Below are positions 22,265 to 31,994 of a DNA stretch of 64,000 nucleotides, one piece after another; the first letter of the stretch is position 1; each line of letters starts with the position of its first letter. This stretch comes from Umboniibacter marinipuniceus (GTDB taxonomy: Bacteria; Pseudomonadota; Gammaproteobacteria; Pseudomonadales; DSM-25080), in assembly GCF_003688415.1 (NCBI RefSeq), contig NZ_REFJ01000003.1:124001-188000 (forward strand). The letters are read 5' to 3'. Under the pieces are notes generated by a model. The model ran no database searches and was not told the DNA's origin. It saw nothing but the letters and a program-made list of their open reading frames with translations. A program made the position numbers and the translations under genes.

Positions 22265-23008
22265 ATGACCTTTAATGACTATCTACTAGCGCCATCACAT
22301 CTTGCTTTATCATCCGGGTTTTTCGGTTTCTATAGCCATGCCGCTACCAGCGCCGCCCTCTGGGAAGCTGGCTATCGTCCATCTTCAATATCGGGTGCAA
22401 GTGCCGGTGCGCTGATTGGCTGCCTGCTTGCGTGCGGTCTGAGTAGCAACGCCATTGCCGAGAGATTGAGCCTACTCCAGCGCAGTGATTTCTGGCGCCC
22501 AGGCATAGGCTTAGGGCTGTTAAAGCCCGATGGTTTCAAAGCTACGCTACGTCAATTAGTGCCTCAGCGGAGGTTTGAGGACACCGAAACTCCCTTTAGC
22601 GTTTCCGTATATTCAGTTAAAGAACGCGGCACGAAAGTGATCAGCAGCGGTGACTTAATTGACGGTGTATTTGCTTCATGCGCCATTCCGTTTCTCTTTC
22701 ACCCGCAAAGGATGCGAGGAGACTTACTTTGGGATGGGGGGATAAAAGACAGGCCTGGTGTGGCGGGAGTTCCCGATGACGGAGAATTACTCTACCTGCA
22801 TATTCCATCCAAGAGCCCCTGGCGCCGTCATGTTCCGCTCCCCGAGCGAGTACGAACTACCCGACTAGCAGTCCACGGTCTGCCCCGCTCAGGGCCCAGT
22901 AAGTTGGCGTTAGGGCCAACTATCTATGGACTAGCCTACCAGGCGGTTTTAGCACAAATGCAACGCCCCTACGAATCGGTGCTCAACATTGACGCAGAAA
23001 CCCGTTAA
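22265..23008 (+). CDS. Patatin-like phospholipase
   Basis: This putative Ser-Asp dyad lipid hydrolase has 247 residues. The nucleophile elbow is GASAG with Ser46, and the acid is Asp157 in WDGGIKD. The usual oxyanion-hole motif (GGG-x-R/K-G) near the N-terminus is replaced by SSGFFGFYSHAAT, so the loop differs from typical patatins. A His there might take part, but this is a guess. No signal peptide is seen, so it is probably cytoplasmic. It sits six bases behind selO and is probably co-transcribed with it. Confidence 0.82.
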   Translation: MTFNDYLLAPSHLALSSGFFGFYSHAATSAALWEAGYRPSSISGASAGALIGCLLACGLSSNAIAERLSLLQRSDFWRPGIGLGLLKPDGFKATLRQLVPQRRFEDTETPFSVSVYSVKERGTKVISSGDLIDGVFASCAIPFLFHPQRMRGDLLWDGGIKDRPGVAGVPDDGELLYLHIPSKSPWRRHVPLPERVRTTRLAVHGLPRSGPSKLALGPTIYGLAYQAVLAQMQRPYESVLNIDAETR

Positions 23009-23047
23009 ACTCATTGCAACTAAACGATAAAAAGACTTGGACATACT

Positions 23048-24490
23048 ATGGACTTCACTTGGTTTACTGATCTTGTTGATTTGGGCAACACCTACATTTG
23101 GAGCTATGTGCTCATCTACTTGCTGATTGGCGGTGGCTTGTACTTTACCTTCCGCACCCGGTTTATTCAGATTAGAGCCTTCGGCACCGCCTGGCGGGCA
23201 TTACTATCAAGCCGATCCACCACGCGGCAGGGTATTACCCCCTTTCAGGCATTCGCTACGTCGCTCGCAGCGCGCGTAGGAACCGGTAACCTGTCCGGTG
23301 TTGCTAGCGCGCTGCTAGTAGGCGGCCCAGGTGCTATTTTCTGGATGTGGATGACTGCGGTTGTCGGGATGGCCACTTCAGTTATCGAAACCACCCTTGC
23401 CCAAGTTTATAAAACTGACAACGAGGATGGCACCTATCGAGGTGGTCCAGCTTATTATATTCAAAAGGGACTAGGATCGAAGGGCCTCGGTATTGCTTTT
23501 GCCGTGTGTTTGATTGTTTCCTTTGGCTTCGCCTTTTCGGCACTACAGGCAAACCAAGTGGCGGCGGCGGTCGAAAATGCCTGGGGCGTGTCAAAATTCG
23601 TAACCGGTAACATACTGGCTGTACTTATCGGCCTGATTATTTTCGGTGGTATCAAACGCATTGCGAAAGTGGCTGAACTGATTGTGCCAGTTATGGCCGT
23701 TAGCTACCTTTTAGTAGCACTTGTTGTTGTAGCGTTAAATATCTCGGAGCTTCCAGGTCTAATTAAGCTGATTGTCAGCCATGCTATGGGTCTAGAGCAG
23801 GCAAGTGCAGGCGTACTCGGTTACGCCATCAAGGTCGCCATCGAACAGGGTGTAAAACGTGGTTTGTTCTCTAACGAGGCTGGCATGGGGTCCGGGCCAA
23901 ATGCCGCGGCAACTGCGAACCCTAAGCATCCGGTTACTCAGGGACTGATCTCAATGGCCGGCGTTTTTACTGACACCATCGTTATCTGTACCGCCACCGC
24001 CTCAATCATACTACTCTCTGGGATCAACTTAGGAGACTCACAAGGGCTTGAAGGGATCACCCTGACCCAGGCCGCTATGGTAAATCATATTGGCCCCATC
24101 GGCGCCCATGTGATCGCGGTTGCCCTCATTCTGTTTGCTTTTACCTCTATCATGGCGAACTACTACTATGGCGAATCTAACCTGCGTTTTATCAAGGAAA
24201 ACAAAGGCATGGTACTCGTATTCCGAGTACTGGTGATGGGCACTTTGATTCTTGGTTCAGTAGTAGAACTGCAAACTATTTGGAATATCGCCGATCTAAC
24301 CATGGGCGCAATGGCCATTATCAACGTCTTTGCACTACTGATGCTCAGCGGTGTAGCGCTAAAGGTCATTGCTGATTTCGAACGCCAGTTCAAAGCTGGC
24401 ATTGACCCAGTATTTGATCGTACACGCCTGCCAGAGTTGGACAATAAAGCTGATTCAAAAGCTTGGGCACACCGTAAAGTTGACTACTAA
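23048..24490 (+). CDS. Sodium:alanine symporter family (AGCS) transporter
   Basis: This inner-membrane transporter of 480 residues and about 11 helices imports alanine or glycine with sodium. Family stretches are RVGTGNLSGVA, the loop DNEDGTYRGGPAYYIQKGLG, and GVKRGLFSNEAGMGSGPNAAATA in the second half. The ATG at 23048 follows GACTTGGACATACT, a modest ribosome-binding site. A hairpin without a T-run lies between this gene and msbA. The choice between alanine and glycine as substrate cannot be made here. Confidence 0.93.
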   Translation: MDFTWFTDLVDLGNTYIWSYVLIYLLIGGGLYFTFRTRFIQIRAFGTAWRALLSSRSTTRQGITPFQAFATSLAARVGTGNLSGVASALLVGGPGAIFWMWMTAVVGMATSVIETTLAQVYKTDNEDGTYRGGPAYYIQKGLGSKGLGIAFAVCLIVSFGFAFSALQANQVAAAVENAWGVSKFVTGNILAVLIGLIIFGGIKRIAKVAELIVPVMAVSYLLVALVVVALNISELPGLIKLIVSHAMGLEQASAGVLGYAIKVAIEQGVKRGLFSNEAGMGSGPNAAATANPKHPVTQGLISMAGVFTDTIVICTATASIILLSGINLGDSQGLEGITLTQAAMVNHIGPIGAHVIAVALILFAFTSIMANYYYGESNLRFIKENKGMVLVFRVLVMGTLILGSVVELQTIWNIADLTMGAMAIINVFALLMLSGVALKVIADFERQFKAGIDPVFDRTRLPELDNKADSKAWAHRKVDY

Positions 24491-24503
24491 AGTTTGTTAA
24501 AAT

Positions 24504-24524
24504 GAGGGGTCTTTGCGACCCCTC
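24504..24524 (+). terminator. Hairpin between the AGCS symporter gene and msbA
   Basis: The perfect 8-bp stem GAGGGGTC/GACCCCTC has a 5-nt loop. It starts 14 bases after the symporter stop. No T-run follows, so it may be a partial or rho-assisted terminator or an RNA-processing hairpin. Confidence 0.5.
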
Positions 24525-24572
24525 GGATTGATGACTAAACTCCCATTGTGACCACTCAAGGTAATCCCATTC

Positions 24573-26357
24573 ATGAGTAAGCAAACCCAAGCTAGCGGCT
24601 TTACCACTTACCGTCGACTTCTTCGCTACGCCCTGCCATATCGCTGGGCTTTTGTTGTAAGCTTCATTGGTTTTGCTATTTTTGCGGCAACCCAAGCTGC
24701 CTTTGCTGGACTTATGGAGTTATTACTTAACGCCCTAGATAATCTCCCCATCCCCGCTTACCTGCAGAAGTGGTGGGTATTCAGTGATACGCTGCCGCCC
24801 TGGCAGATTCTATTGCCGCTTTTAGCCGTCAGCATCTTTATGATTCGTGGGATCGGCTCTTTCTTAGGGACCTTTTTTATTGAAAAAGTTGCCCAAGGTT
24901 TGATCCACGATCTTCGCGTTGATTTGTTCAACAAAATTACCGTGCTTAAGAGCAGTGATCTGGATGCCGAGAACTCCGGGCATACCGTCTCCAAAATCAC
25001 CTTCAACACTCAGCAGGTAACGGCGGCGGCCACCAATGCGGTGAAAGTTCTTATTCGCGAAGGGCTTACCGTGATCGGCCTACTCAGCTACCTAATATGG
25101 CAAGACTGGCAGCTGACGCTCACTTTCTTGGTTGTTGGTCCTATTCTCGCCGTGATCGTCAGCGTCGTATCAAAAATGTTTCGCCGCTATAGCACACGCA
25201 TCCAAGAATCTGCCGGCGACATTACACATGTCACTACCGAGGCTGTTCAGGGCTTTAGAATTGTGCGAGCTTTCGGTGGTATCCCGCGAGAGCGTAAGCG
25301 ATTTAATGAGGCATCTGCGAACAACGCCGCACAGAACCTTAAGCTCGCCTTTTCCAGGGCCATCTCAACGCCAGTGATGCAGGTCATCGTCGCCATGGCA
25401 ATTGGTGGTGTTATTTTCTTAATTCTGTCTCCAGAAACTGCCGGAAATTCATCGGCAGCAAGCTTAATGGCGTACATGACGGCGGTGTCACTACTTCCAA
25501 AACCTATTCGCCAACTCTCAGAAGTGAATGCTGACCTTCAGAAGGGCATCGCCGCCGGGGACTCAATTTTTAGCGTCCTTGATCAAGAGGAAGAAACCCA
25601 TACGGATCAGCCTGAAGCACTGAATCTTAGCGGTAGTATTCAAGTCAAAGATCTTAGCTTTAGTTATAACAATACGGAGACGGTACTCAGCGATATCAAC
25701 TTCACCGTTCAACCTGGGAAGGTACTGGCGCTGGTAGGTCGTTCAGGCAGCGGCAAGTCCACTATTACTAATCTGCTACTTCGATTCTATGAGGGCTGGC
25801 AGGGTAAGATTGAAATAGATGGCAAATCTATCACCGATTTCTCATTGGATGCGCTTCGCTCGCAAATTGCCCTAGTGAATCAGAACGTCGTGCTATTCAA
25901 TGATACGATTGCTAACAACATTGCCTACGGTGAGCTTGAAAATCATAGTCGTGACGCTATCATCGCCGCCGCTAAAAAGGCCAACGCTTGGGACTTTATT
26001 CAAGAGCAGTCGGAGGGTTTAGATACCAATATTGGTGAAGGTGGGCTAATGCTTTCCGGTGGCCAACGTCAACGTATTGCTATTGCCCGCGCCTTGCTCA
26101 AAGACGCGCCAATTTTAATTCTCGATGAAGCAACTTCGGCCCTAGATAACGAATCTGAAAAGCTCATTCAAGACGCGCTCAGCCACGCCATGGAGAACCG
26201 CACAACAATTGTGGTAGCGCACCGTTTAAGCACTATCATCGATGCCGATGAAATCCTAGTAATGGATGCGGGTAAAGTTATTGAACAGGGCACACATCAA
26301 AGCCTGCTTGACCAGGATGGCTATTACAGCCAGTTGGTGAAGAGTTCAGAGGCTTGA
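24573..26357 (+). CDS. msbA: Lipid A export ABC transporter MsbA
   Basis: MsbA flips lipid A-core across the inner membrane. The 594-residue half-transporter has six helices (about 20-320) and then the ATPase domain. Walker A is GRSGSGKST at 389-397, the signature is LSGGQRQR, Walker B is ILILDEATSAL and the switch His is in VVAHRLST. The length is close to E. coli MsbA (582). lpxK, often next to msbA, is not here, so the exact substrate rests on family similarity. The gene converges on the TRIC-family gene. Confidence 0.9.
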   Translation: MSKQTQASGFTTYRRLLRYALPYRWAFVVSFIGFAIFAATQAAFAGLMELLLNALDNLPIPAYLQKWWVFSDTLPPWQILLPLLAVSIFMIRGIGSFLGTFFIEKVAQGLIHDLRVDLFNKITVLKSSDLDAENSGHTVSKITFNTQQVTAAATNAVKVLIREGLTVIGLLSYLIWQDWQLTLTFLVVGPILAVIVSVVSKMFRRYSTRIQESAGDITHVTTEAVQGFRIVRAFGGIPRERKRFNEASANNAAQNLKLAFSRAISTPVMQVIVAMAIGGVIFLILSPETAGNSSAASLMAYMTAVSLLPKPIRQLSEVNADLQKGIAAGDSIFSVLDQEEETHTDQPEALNLSGSIQVKDLSFSYNNTETVLSDINFTVQPGKVLALVGRSGSGKSTITNLLLRFYEGWQGKIEIDGKSITDFSLDALRSQIALVNQNVVLFNDTIANNIAYGELENHSRDAIIAAAKKANAWDFIQEQSEGLDTNIGEGGLMLSGGQRQRIAIARALLKDAPILILDEATSALDNESEKLIQDALSHAMENRTTIVVAHRLSTIIDADEILVMDAGKVIEQGTHQSLLDQDGYYSQLVKSSEA

Positions 26358-26359
26358 TG

Positions 26360-26389
26360 ATTATCGGGGAACTCACTTCCCCTGATAAT
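26360..26389. terminator. Hairpin between convergent msbA and TRIC-family gene
   Basis: The arms ATTATC-GGGGAA and TTCCCC-T-GATAAT form a stem of 12 pairs with one bulged T and a 5-nt loop. It overlaps the stop codon of the minus-strand gene. No T-run follows, so termination strength is uncertain. Confidence 0.55.
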
Positions 26390-27008
26390 TGAATACGGGT
26401 AGCGATAGCTTGAAATAGAGCGCCGCCATTCTCACTACAAAGACCACCGCCATAGCTGTGAGAATAGCGGTTAGCGCTGCTACCCCGAAGTAATCGAGGG
26501 TAACGAGACAAAGGCCACCTGATAATGAAGCCGTGGCGTAGATCTCTCGGCGAAGAAGATGAGGTACATCGTTGGCCAGGACGTCGCGAATCAAGCCCCC
26601 AAAGGTGCCCGTCATCACTCCAAAAACCAACGATATTTCTACCGATAGGCCATTTGCCTGTGCTTTAGCAACACCAATAACCGTGAACACCGCAAGTCCG
26701 GCCGCATCGAAGAATTCCAGCCATCGATAGCTAGAAACTCGGGTGGTCTTTTCTACTAACATAGTCACTGCAGCCGCAGCGGAAACAATCCAAATATACT
26801 CGGTGGCATGGAGCCAGAAAACCGCTCCGTTATCTAACATCATGTCGCGAATTGTGCCGCCGCCAACGGCGGTCACCATTGCGAGAACCACCACGCCGAA
26901 CACATCCATTTGCTTACGTCCAGCAGCTAGCGCTCCAGAGATAGCAAACACTGCGGTGCCGATGTAATCGAGCGTTTGAATCCACTCTACATCGGCACCC
27001 GCAATCAC
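26373..27008 (-). CDS. TRIC-family (UPF0126) membrane protein
   Basis: This small inner-membrane protein has 211 residues and about seven helices built from two similar halves. Each half carries the family glycine pattern: [10 protein letters not shown] and [11 protein letters not shown]. Bacterial members are homologous to trimeric intracellular cation channels; a potassium or other ion role is known for some, and others have been linked to glycine uptake. The start is a GTG whose last two bases are part of the lipA stop (GTGA), so translation is probably coupled to lipA. Confidence 0.85.
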   Translation of the reverse strand: MIAGADVEWIQTLDYIGTAVFAISGALAAGRKQMDVFGVVVLAMVTAVGGGTIRDMMLDNGAVFWLHATEYIWIVSAAAAVTMLVEKTTRVSSYRWLEFFDAAGLAVFTVIGVAKAQANGLSVEISLVFGVMTGTFGGLIRDVLANDVPHLLRREIYATASLSGGLCLVTLDYFGVAALTAILTAMAVVFVVRMAALYFKLSLPVFNYQGK

Positions 27009-28000
27009 GCGAATTCGCCCTTAGCCTGCTTATCGGCGTGGTAAGAGGAACGAACAAGCGGTCCTGAGGCAACGTGTTTAAAGCCCATTTTATAGCCTTC
27101 TGAGGCAAACATATCGAATTCTTCTGGCGTCACATAACGCTTCACGGCTAGGTGATCCCGCGAAGGTGACAGATACTGACCAATAGTCAGCATATCTACG
27201 TTGTGAGCACGCAGATCGCGCATTAGCTCAAGAATCTCTTCATTGGTTTCACCCAGTCCGACCATTAACCCCGATTTGGTTAATACTGCGTCGCCTTTGC
27301 GCTGTTTGTACTCGTTGAGTAACTTCAATGACCAAGCGTAATTAGCTCCGGGACGAGCTTCGCGATAGAGGCGCTGAACCGTTTCCATATTGTGGTTAAA
27401 CACATCTGGAGGTGTCTCTTCCAAGATATCCAGCGCCACATCCATGCGGCCGCGGAAGTCAGGGGTCAGGATTTCAATTTGTACGTTGGGGGTCTGCGCT
27501 TTGATTTCACGAATACACTCGGCGAAGTGGTTGGCACCGCCATCGCGAAGATCATCACGATCCACCGAGGTAATCACCACATAACGGAGCTGCATGTGTG
27601 CAATCGCATCCGCCAAATTACGCGGTTCGTCTGCGTCTAATGCCAGGGGCTTGCCGTGGCCGACATCACAAAATGGACAGCGACGGGTGCAAATTTCACC
27701 CATGATCATAAAGGTAGCGGTTCCGTTGGTGAAGCACTCTCCAAGGTTTGGGCATGATGCTTCTTCACAGACCGATGCCAGCTTTCGCTCCCGCAACACC
27801 GACTTAATTCGCTCCACTTCCTTACCAGCGGGAACCTTGGCGCGAATCCACTTAGGCTTACGCAGAATCTCAACGTCATCGTTGATGACTTTAACGGGGA
27901 TACGCTCGACCTTATCCGCATTACGAAGCTTTTCACCTGCTTGGATTCGGCGGGTACGCTTTACCGGTTCGGCAGCGTCAATAAATTTTTCATTAGACAT
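27005..28000 (-). CDS. lipA: Lipoyl synthase
   Basis: LipA is a radical-SAM enzyme that inserts two sulfurs into protein-bound octanoyl groups to make lipoyl cofactors. The 331-residue product carries both iron-sulfur motifs: the auxiliary cluster [12 protein letters not shown] and the SAM cluster [15 protein letters not shown] near the C-terminus supplies the conserved serine. The gene overlaps lipB by eight bases and is followed by a GTGA overlap with the TRIC-family gene. Its product is needed for GcvH and the 2-oxoacid dehydrogenases. Confidence 0.97.
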   Translation of the reverse strand: MSNEKFIDAAEPVKRTRRIQAGEKLRNADKVERIPVKVINDDVEILRKPKWIRAKVPAGKEVERIKSVLRERKLASVCEEASCPNLGECFTNGTATFMIMGEICTRRCPFCDVGHGKPLALDADEPRNLADAIAHMQLRYVVITSVDRDDLRDGGANHFAECIREIKAQTPNVQIEILTPDFRGRMDVALDILEETPPDVFNHNMETVQRLYREARPGANYAWSLKLLNEYKQRKGDAVLTKSGLMVGLGETNEEILELMRDLRAHNVDMLTIGQYLSPSRDHLAVKRYVTPEEFDMFASEGYKMGFKHVASGPLVRSSYHADKQAKGEFA

Positions 28001-28661
28001 CGTTGTAAACCTCTACAGGGAGCCCTTGATAATGCTCCACCTGCTGATAATTGAGTAACTGTATAAATTTTTCAGCTAGCTGAGAGCCCACTTCATCAAC
28101 CGAGGGAAGCTCGGTACAAAAGTCACTCATTTGAATCATCTTCAACCCACTATAGCCACAGGGGTTAATTTGTAAAAACGGCGTCATGTCCATATCGATA
28201 TTGAGCGCGAGCCCGTGAAAACTGCAGCCCTTACGGATGCGTAGGCCTAATGACGCTATTTTATCATCCTGCACATAAACACCCGGCGCGTCCGCCTTAG
28301 CACTGGCATCAATGTCAAAGTCAGCGAGTAATCTCACAATAGCTTGTTCAATAGTAGTAACTAAATCACGAACACCCGAAGCACGACGCTTAACATCAAT
28401 TAATACGTAAGCCGTAAGCTGCCCTGGCCCGTGATAGGTAACCTGTCCACCGCGATCCGATTGCACAACGGGGATGTCGGACATCGTCAATAGATGTTCC
28501 TCTTTCCCGGCCCTACCCTGAGTAAACACCGGTGGATGCTCAAGTAACCAGATCTCATCTGCCGTGTCACTGGTACGCTGATCGGTGAAACGTTGCATGG
28601 CTTCATAGGTTTGATGATAATCAACCAAGCCTAAGTGGCGGATATTAAGCGTGCTGCTCAC
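27993..28661 (-). CDS. lipB: Octanoyltransferase
   Basis: LipB moves octanoate from acyl carrier protein to lipoyl domains, the first step of lipoate assembly. The product has 222 residues. The signature [16 protein letters not shown] is present, and the later [16 protein letters not shown] contains the conserved lysine region; Ala-Pro-Gly-Val-Tyr lies between them. The start is a GTG directly after the TAG stop of the ybeD-like gene. The order dacA-ybeD-lipB-lipA is as in E. coli and Pseudomonas. Confidence 0.96.
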   Translation of the reverse strand: MSSTLNIRHLGLVDYHQTYEAMQRFTDQRTSDTADEIWLLEHPPVFTQGRAGKEEHLLTMSDIPVVQSDRGGQVTYHGPGQLTAYVLIDVKRRASGVRDLVTTIEQAIVRLLADFDIDASAKADAPGVYVQDDKIASLGLRIRKGCSFHGLALNIDMDMTPFLQINPCGYSGLKMIQMSDFCTELPSVDEVGSQLAEKFIQLLNYQQVEHYQGLPVEVYNDV

Positions 28662-28931
28662 CTATAGAACCATCTTCACGCCGTCATGCACTTTGAGTTC
28701 GCCGAACATCGTCATAATATGTTCCTCGCTCTCGGCCCAAAAATGAACTGTTAGCGACTCAAACGTTCCCTTGCTAGAAGGACGAGTTTGGTGGTCCTTA
28801 GCGTTGTAATTGGCGATATGCTTAGCCAAGATCTCGTGGACATCCGCGCGCGTAGCGTCCTCAGCCTTCATCATTACTTTGATAAAGTACTCACAGGGAA
28901 ACTCAATTTTTACGTCTTTTTCATCTGCCAT
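28662..28931 (-). CDS. ybeD: YbeD/DUF493 family protein
   Basis: This small cytoplasmic protein of 89 residues belongs to the UPF0250 family, which has a ferredoxin-like fold similar to ACT-type regulatory domains. Typical features are IEFPCEYFIKVM at the start and the final SLTVHFWAESEEHI...DGVKMVL. Its function is unknown. It is conserved between dacA and lipB, which suggests a link to lipoate or wall metabolism. The ATG shares one base with the dacA stop (TAATG). Confidence 0.92.
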   Translation of the reverse strand: MADEKDVKIEFPCEYFIKVMMKAEDATRADVHEILAKHIANYNAKDHQTRPSSKGTFESLTVHFWAESEEHIMTMFGELKVHDGVKMVL

Positions 28932-30100
28932 TAGCTAAACAAACCTGAAAAGAATAATACAATGGAATCCCAGAGGCGCTTAAAGAATCCTGCCTCGGGA
29001 ACATCACTAGCCACTACAATATTAGCATGGCCAACCACCTCACCGTTTAACTGAACCTCAACAAAACCCACCACATCACCAGCACTAAGCGGGGCTTCGA
29101 GCTGGTCATTAACTTGCGCAGAGATTGCTAAATCGTCAAAGCTGCCGCGATTCAAGGTAAGTGTCATGTCGTCTGGAATAGTCAGCTCAACTTGATCAAT
29201 GGTGCTCTTCCAGACTTTTGCCGACTCTAAAGTCTGACCCGCTGCCAAGACCGTTTGAGTTTCAAAGTAGCGGAAGCCCCACTGTAATAGATTAGCACTC
29301 TCCGTTGCGCGAGCGTTGGGAGAAGAAGTCCCCATGACCACCGCAATTAAGCGCGTGCCATCGCGAAGCGCGGAAGAAACTAGACAATAACCCGCCGCTT
29401 CGGTATGACCGGTTTTCATTCCATCAACGGATGGGTCTCGGCCGAGTAGTAAGTTACGATTTGGCTGGGAAATGGCGCTTTCACCAGGCGGCGTATAGGA
29501 GAAACGTCGCTCCGAGTAGATTCGGTAATGCTCCGGATGATCATGGATGAGTCTTTGCGCAAGCTTAGAAAGATCTGCTGCAGTGGTATAATGGTTCTCT
29601 GCTGGCCAACCGGTAGAGTTTTTAAAGTTGGTATTCTCCATACCAATCAATAGTGCCTGCTGATTCATCACATCGGCAAAGGCTTCTTCAGAACCCGCCA
29701 CGTATTCCGCTAAAGCGACCGTAGCGTCATTACCAGAAACAATCATCAGCCCCTTTAAAAGCTCCAGAAGCTGAACCGAGGTGCCCTCTCGCACGAACAT
29801 TTTCGAGCCACCCATTCGCCAAGCGTTAACCGAAATAGGCACTAGGTCATTCTCGCTGATTCGGCCTTCATGAACCTCTTTCGAGACAATATAAGCGGTC
29901 ATCATCTTGGTTAGACTGGCAGGAGGAAGTCTTTGATCTGCGTTATTCTCAGTGAGAACACGCCCGGTTGTGGCATCAATTAAAATCCAACTCGATGCGT
30001 TTAAATCGGGAGCACGCGGAACAATTACTGGCGCTGCGAGAGCAGTCTGAAAACCAGCAACTAAAAGGAGAGTGGTGGCAATTATAGAGCGAAAATTCAT
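28931..30100 (-). CDS. dacA: D-alanyl-D-alanine carboxypeptidase (PBP5/6 family)
   Basis: This periplasmic enzyme trims the terminal D-Ala from peptidoglycan pentapeptides. The 389-residue product has a signal peptide (cleavage near ALAAP), active-site SLTK with Ser62 and Lys65, SGN at 122-124 and KTG at 229-231. A C-terminal beta domain and an amphipathic tail (FFKRLWDSIVLFFSGLFS) tie it to the inner membrane. It heads the dacA-ybeD-lipB-lipA group. A two-tier hairpin separates it from the upstream helicase gene. Whether it is closer to PBP5 or PBP6 is not decided. Confidence 0.95.
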   Translation of the reverse strand: MNFRSIIATTLLLVAGFQTALAAPVIVPRAPDLNASSWILIDATTGRVLTENNADQRLPPASLTKMMTAYIVSKEVHEGRISENDLVPISVNAWRMGGSKMFVREGTSVQLLELLKGLMIVSGNDATVALAEYVAGSEEAFADVMNQQALLIGMENTNFKNSTGWPAENHYTTAADLSKLAQRLIHDHPEHYRIYSERRFSYTPPGESAISQPNRNLLLGRDPSVDGMKTGHTEAAGYCLVSSALRDGTRLIAVVMGTSSPNARATESANLLQWGFRYFETQTVLAAGQTLESAKVWKSTIDQVELTIPDDMTLTLNRGSFDDLAISAQVNDQLEAPLSAGDVVGFVEVQLNGEVVGHANIVVASDVPEAGFFKRLWDSIVLFFSGLFS

Positions 30101-30122
30101 TCAGCGAACCCTTACGTTAATC

Positions 30123-30164
30123 ACGGAACGAGGGTGCGTATCCGCACCCTACTTATTGTTCCGT
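30123..30164. terminator. Two-tier hairpin between helicase gene and dacA
   Basis: The inner stem is AGGGTGCG/CGCACCCT with a TATC loop (30131-30150). The outer arms are ACGGAAC (30123-30129) and GTTCCGT (30158-30164). It lies just downstream of the DEAD-box gene and just upstream of dacA on the minus strand. There is no U-run, so attenuation, RNA stability or rho-assisted termination are all possible. Confidence 0.5.
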
Positions 30165-30212
30165 CATCATAGCAAACTACGGGGTTACACCCAAGATGCA
30201 ATCTCTACCTAT

Positions 30213-31994
30213 TCACGAAGAACGGCGTGGCGAGCTAGGACGAGAGCTATTCGCTCTTCCCTTTGGCTTGCCGCCCGGACGTGCGCGGCCAGCTGGCTTA
30301 CCACCACGACCTTGTCCTGGCTTATCGGTCCATTCGCGAAGCTTAATTGGGCGTCCACAAACACGTGTATTCTGTAAATGGCGTTCCAATTCTTTCGGTA
30401 GATCGTCAGGCAGGTCAACCAGCGTATAGCCTTCGTTGATTTGCACTCGGCCGATAGATTTAGCGTTGATATTACCTTCGTTAGCAATCGCACCCACAAT
30501 GTTACCTGGTTTAACCTGGTGGTTGTGGCCAACGTCTAAACGATAACGCTTAAAGCCAGCTTCCAATGCAACTTCCGGACGGCCGCCACGATCACCACCG
30601 CGGTTACCACGATCGCCACGATCGCGCGGACCTCGATCAGAAGGACCTGAATCACGGCCAGCGTTAAAATCAATCTGCGGTGGAGCAAGCAACGGGCGCT
30701 GAGCTGATTGCGAACGAAGTAGTGCAGCTAACAGTTTCTCTGGTGACATTTCAAAGTGTGACAACAACTGCGAGCCAATTGCCTCGTAGTCAGATAGTTC
30801 GTTCTTTTCGAACTCACCCTTGAGGTCATCAATCAACTGCTGAACACGACGTTCGGCAATATCTTCGCCACTCGGAAGCTGGTAGCGCAGCATTTCAATT
30901 TTCAAATGACGCTCGATAGCTTGCTGCATGCGACGCTCACGTGGTGTTGAGAACAACACTGTGGTGCCTTCGCGACCAGCTCGGCCAGTACGACCAATAC
31001 GGTGAACGTAGGCTTCTACGTCATAGGGAATGTCATAGTTAATTACCAACGAAATACGCTCAACATCAAGGCCGCGCGCCGCAACGTCCGTTGCAATGAT
31101 AATGTCTAGTTGACCCTTCTTTAATGAGTTAACCGCTTGCTCTCGCTGCTTCTGTGCCATGTCACCCTGAAGTGCCGAACAACGGTAACCGCGCGCATTC
31201 AAGATCATGGTCAATTCATCGGCAGCAACACGAGTACGAACGAAAATAATGGCCGCATCGTACTCTTCAGATTCGAGCAAACGTGTTAAAGCATCACGCT
31301 TGCGGTCATTCTTCATGACCCAACTGTACTGCTTGATATTTTTGTTCTCACGCTTGGCGCCAGCAATTTCGATATGCTCTGGGTTGCGTAAATACTTCTT
31401 AGCAACCGACTCGATAGCCTTTGGCATCGTTGCCGAGAACAGCGCAATCTGACGCTCTTCAGGCAGGAATTCCATCACTTTTTCGACGTCTTCCAAGAAG
31501 CCCATGTTAAGCATCTCGTCAGCTTCATCTAATACCAGTGCTTGTAGCTTATCGAGCTTGAGACTACCACGATTCAAGTGATCGATAACGCGACCAGGCG
31601 TGCCCACGACAACCTGTGCGCCACGCTGAAGGCCACGCATCTGGATATTCATTGGCTGACCACCATAAATTGGCAGTACACGGAAGCCACGGATTGAAGC
31701 AGCATAACGCTGGAATGCTTCAGCAACCTGAATAGCTAATTCACGCGTTGGCGTTAGTACCAAAACCTGAATGTGGTTCGCTTTAAGGTCGAGGTTATCG
31801 ATTAGCGGCAACGCGAAGGCTGCAGTTTTACCGGTACCAGTTTGCGCTTGACCCAAAATATCACGTCCGTCCAGTAATACCGGAATAGCGCGCTCTTGAA
31901 TAGGCGACGGTTTTTCGTAGCCAAGCGATTTGATTTCTTTCAATAGTTGCTCAGATAAGCCGAGCTCGTCGAACGTAATATTCGATTCAGACAT
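30213..31994 (-). CDS. deaD: ATP-dependent RNA helicase, DeaD/CsdA type
   Basis: This DEAD-box helicase acts in ribosome assembly and RNA decay, often under cold shock. The product has 593 residues. AQTGTGKTA, PTRELA, DEAD and SAT are in the first RecA domain, and HRIGRTGRAGR in the second. A DbpA-type RNA-binding domain (about 470-550) and a basic Gly/Arg-rich tail follow, as in CsdA. The frame opens at a TTG, but the ATG at 31994 has GGAG six bases before it and is taken as the start. A 470-bp leader rich in hairpins precedes it. Confidence 0.93.
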   Translation of the reverse strand: MSESNITFDELGLSEQLLKEIKSLGYEKPSPIQERAIPVLLDGRDILGQAQTGTGKTAAFALPLIDNLDLKANHIQVLVLTPTRELAIQVAEAFQRYAASIRGFRVLPIYGGQPMNIQMRGLQRGAQVVVGTPGRVIDHLNRGSLKLDKLQALVLDEADEMLNMGFLEDVEKVMEFLPEERQIALFSATMPKAIESVAKKYLRNPEHIEIAGAKRENKNIKQYSWVMKNDRKRDALTRLLESEEYDAAIIFVRTRVAADELTMILNARGYRCSALQGDMAQKQREQAVNSLKKGQLDIIIATDVAARGLDVERISLVINYDIPYDVEAYVHRIGRTGRAGREGTTVLFSTPRERRMQQAIERHLKIEMLRYQLPSGEDIAERRVQQLIDDLKGEFEKNELSDYEAIGSQLLSHFEMSPEKLLAALLRSQSAQRPLLAPPQIDFNAGRDSGPSDRGPRDRGDRGNRGGDRGGRPEVALEAGFKRYRLDVGHNHQVKPGNIVGAIANEGNINAKSIGRVQINEGYTLVDLPDDLPKELERHLQNTRVCGRPIKLREWTDKPGQGRGGKPAGRARPGGKPKGRANSSRPSSPRRSS

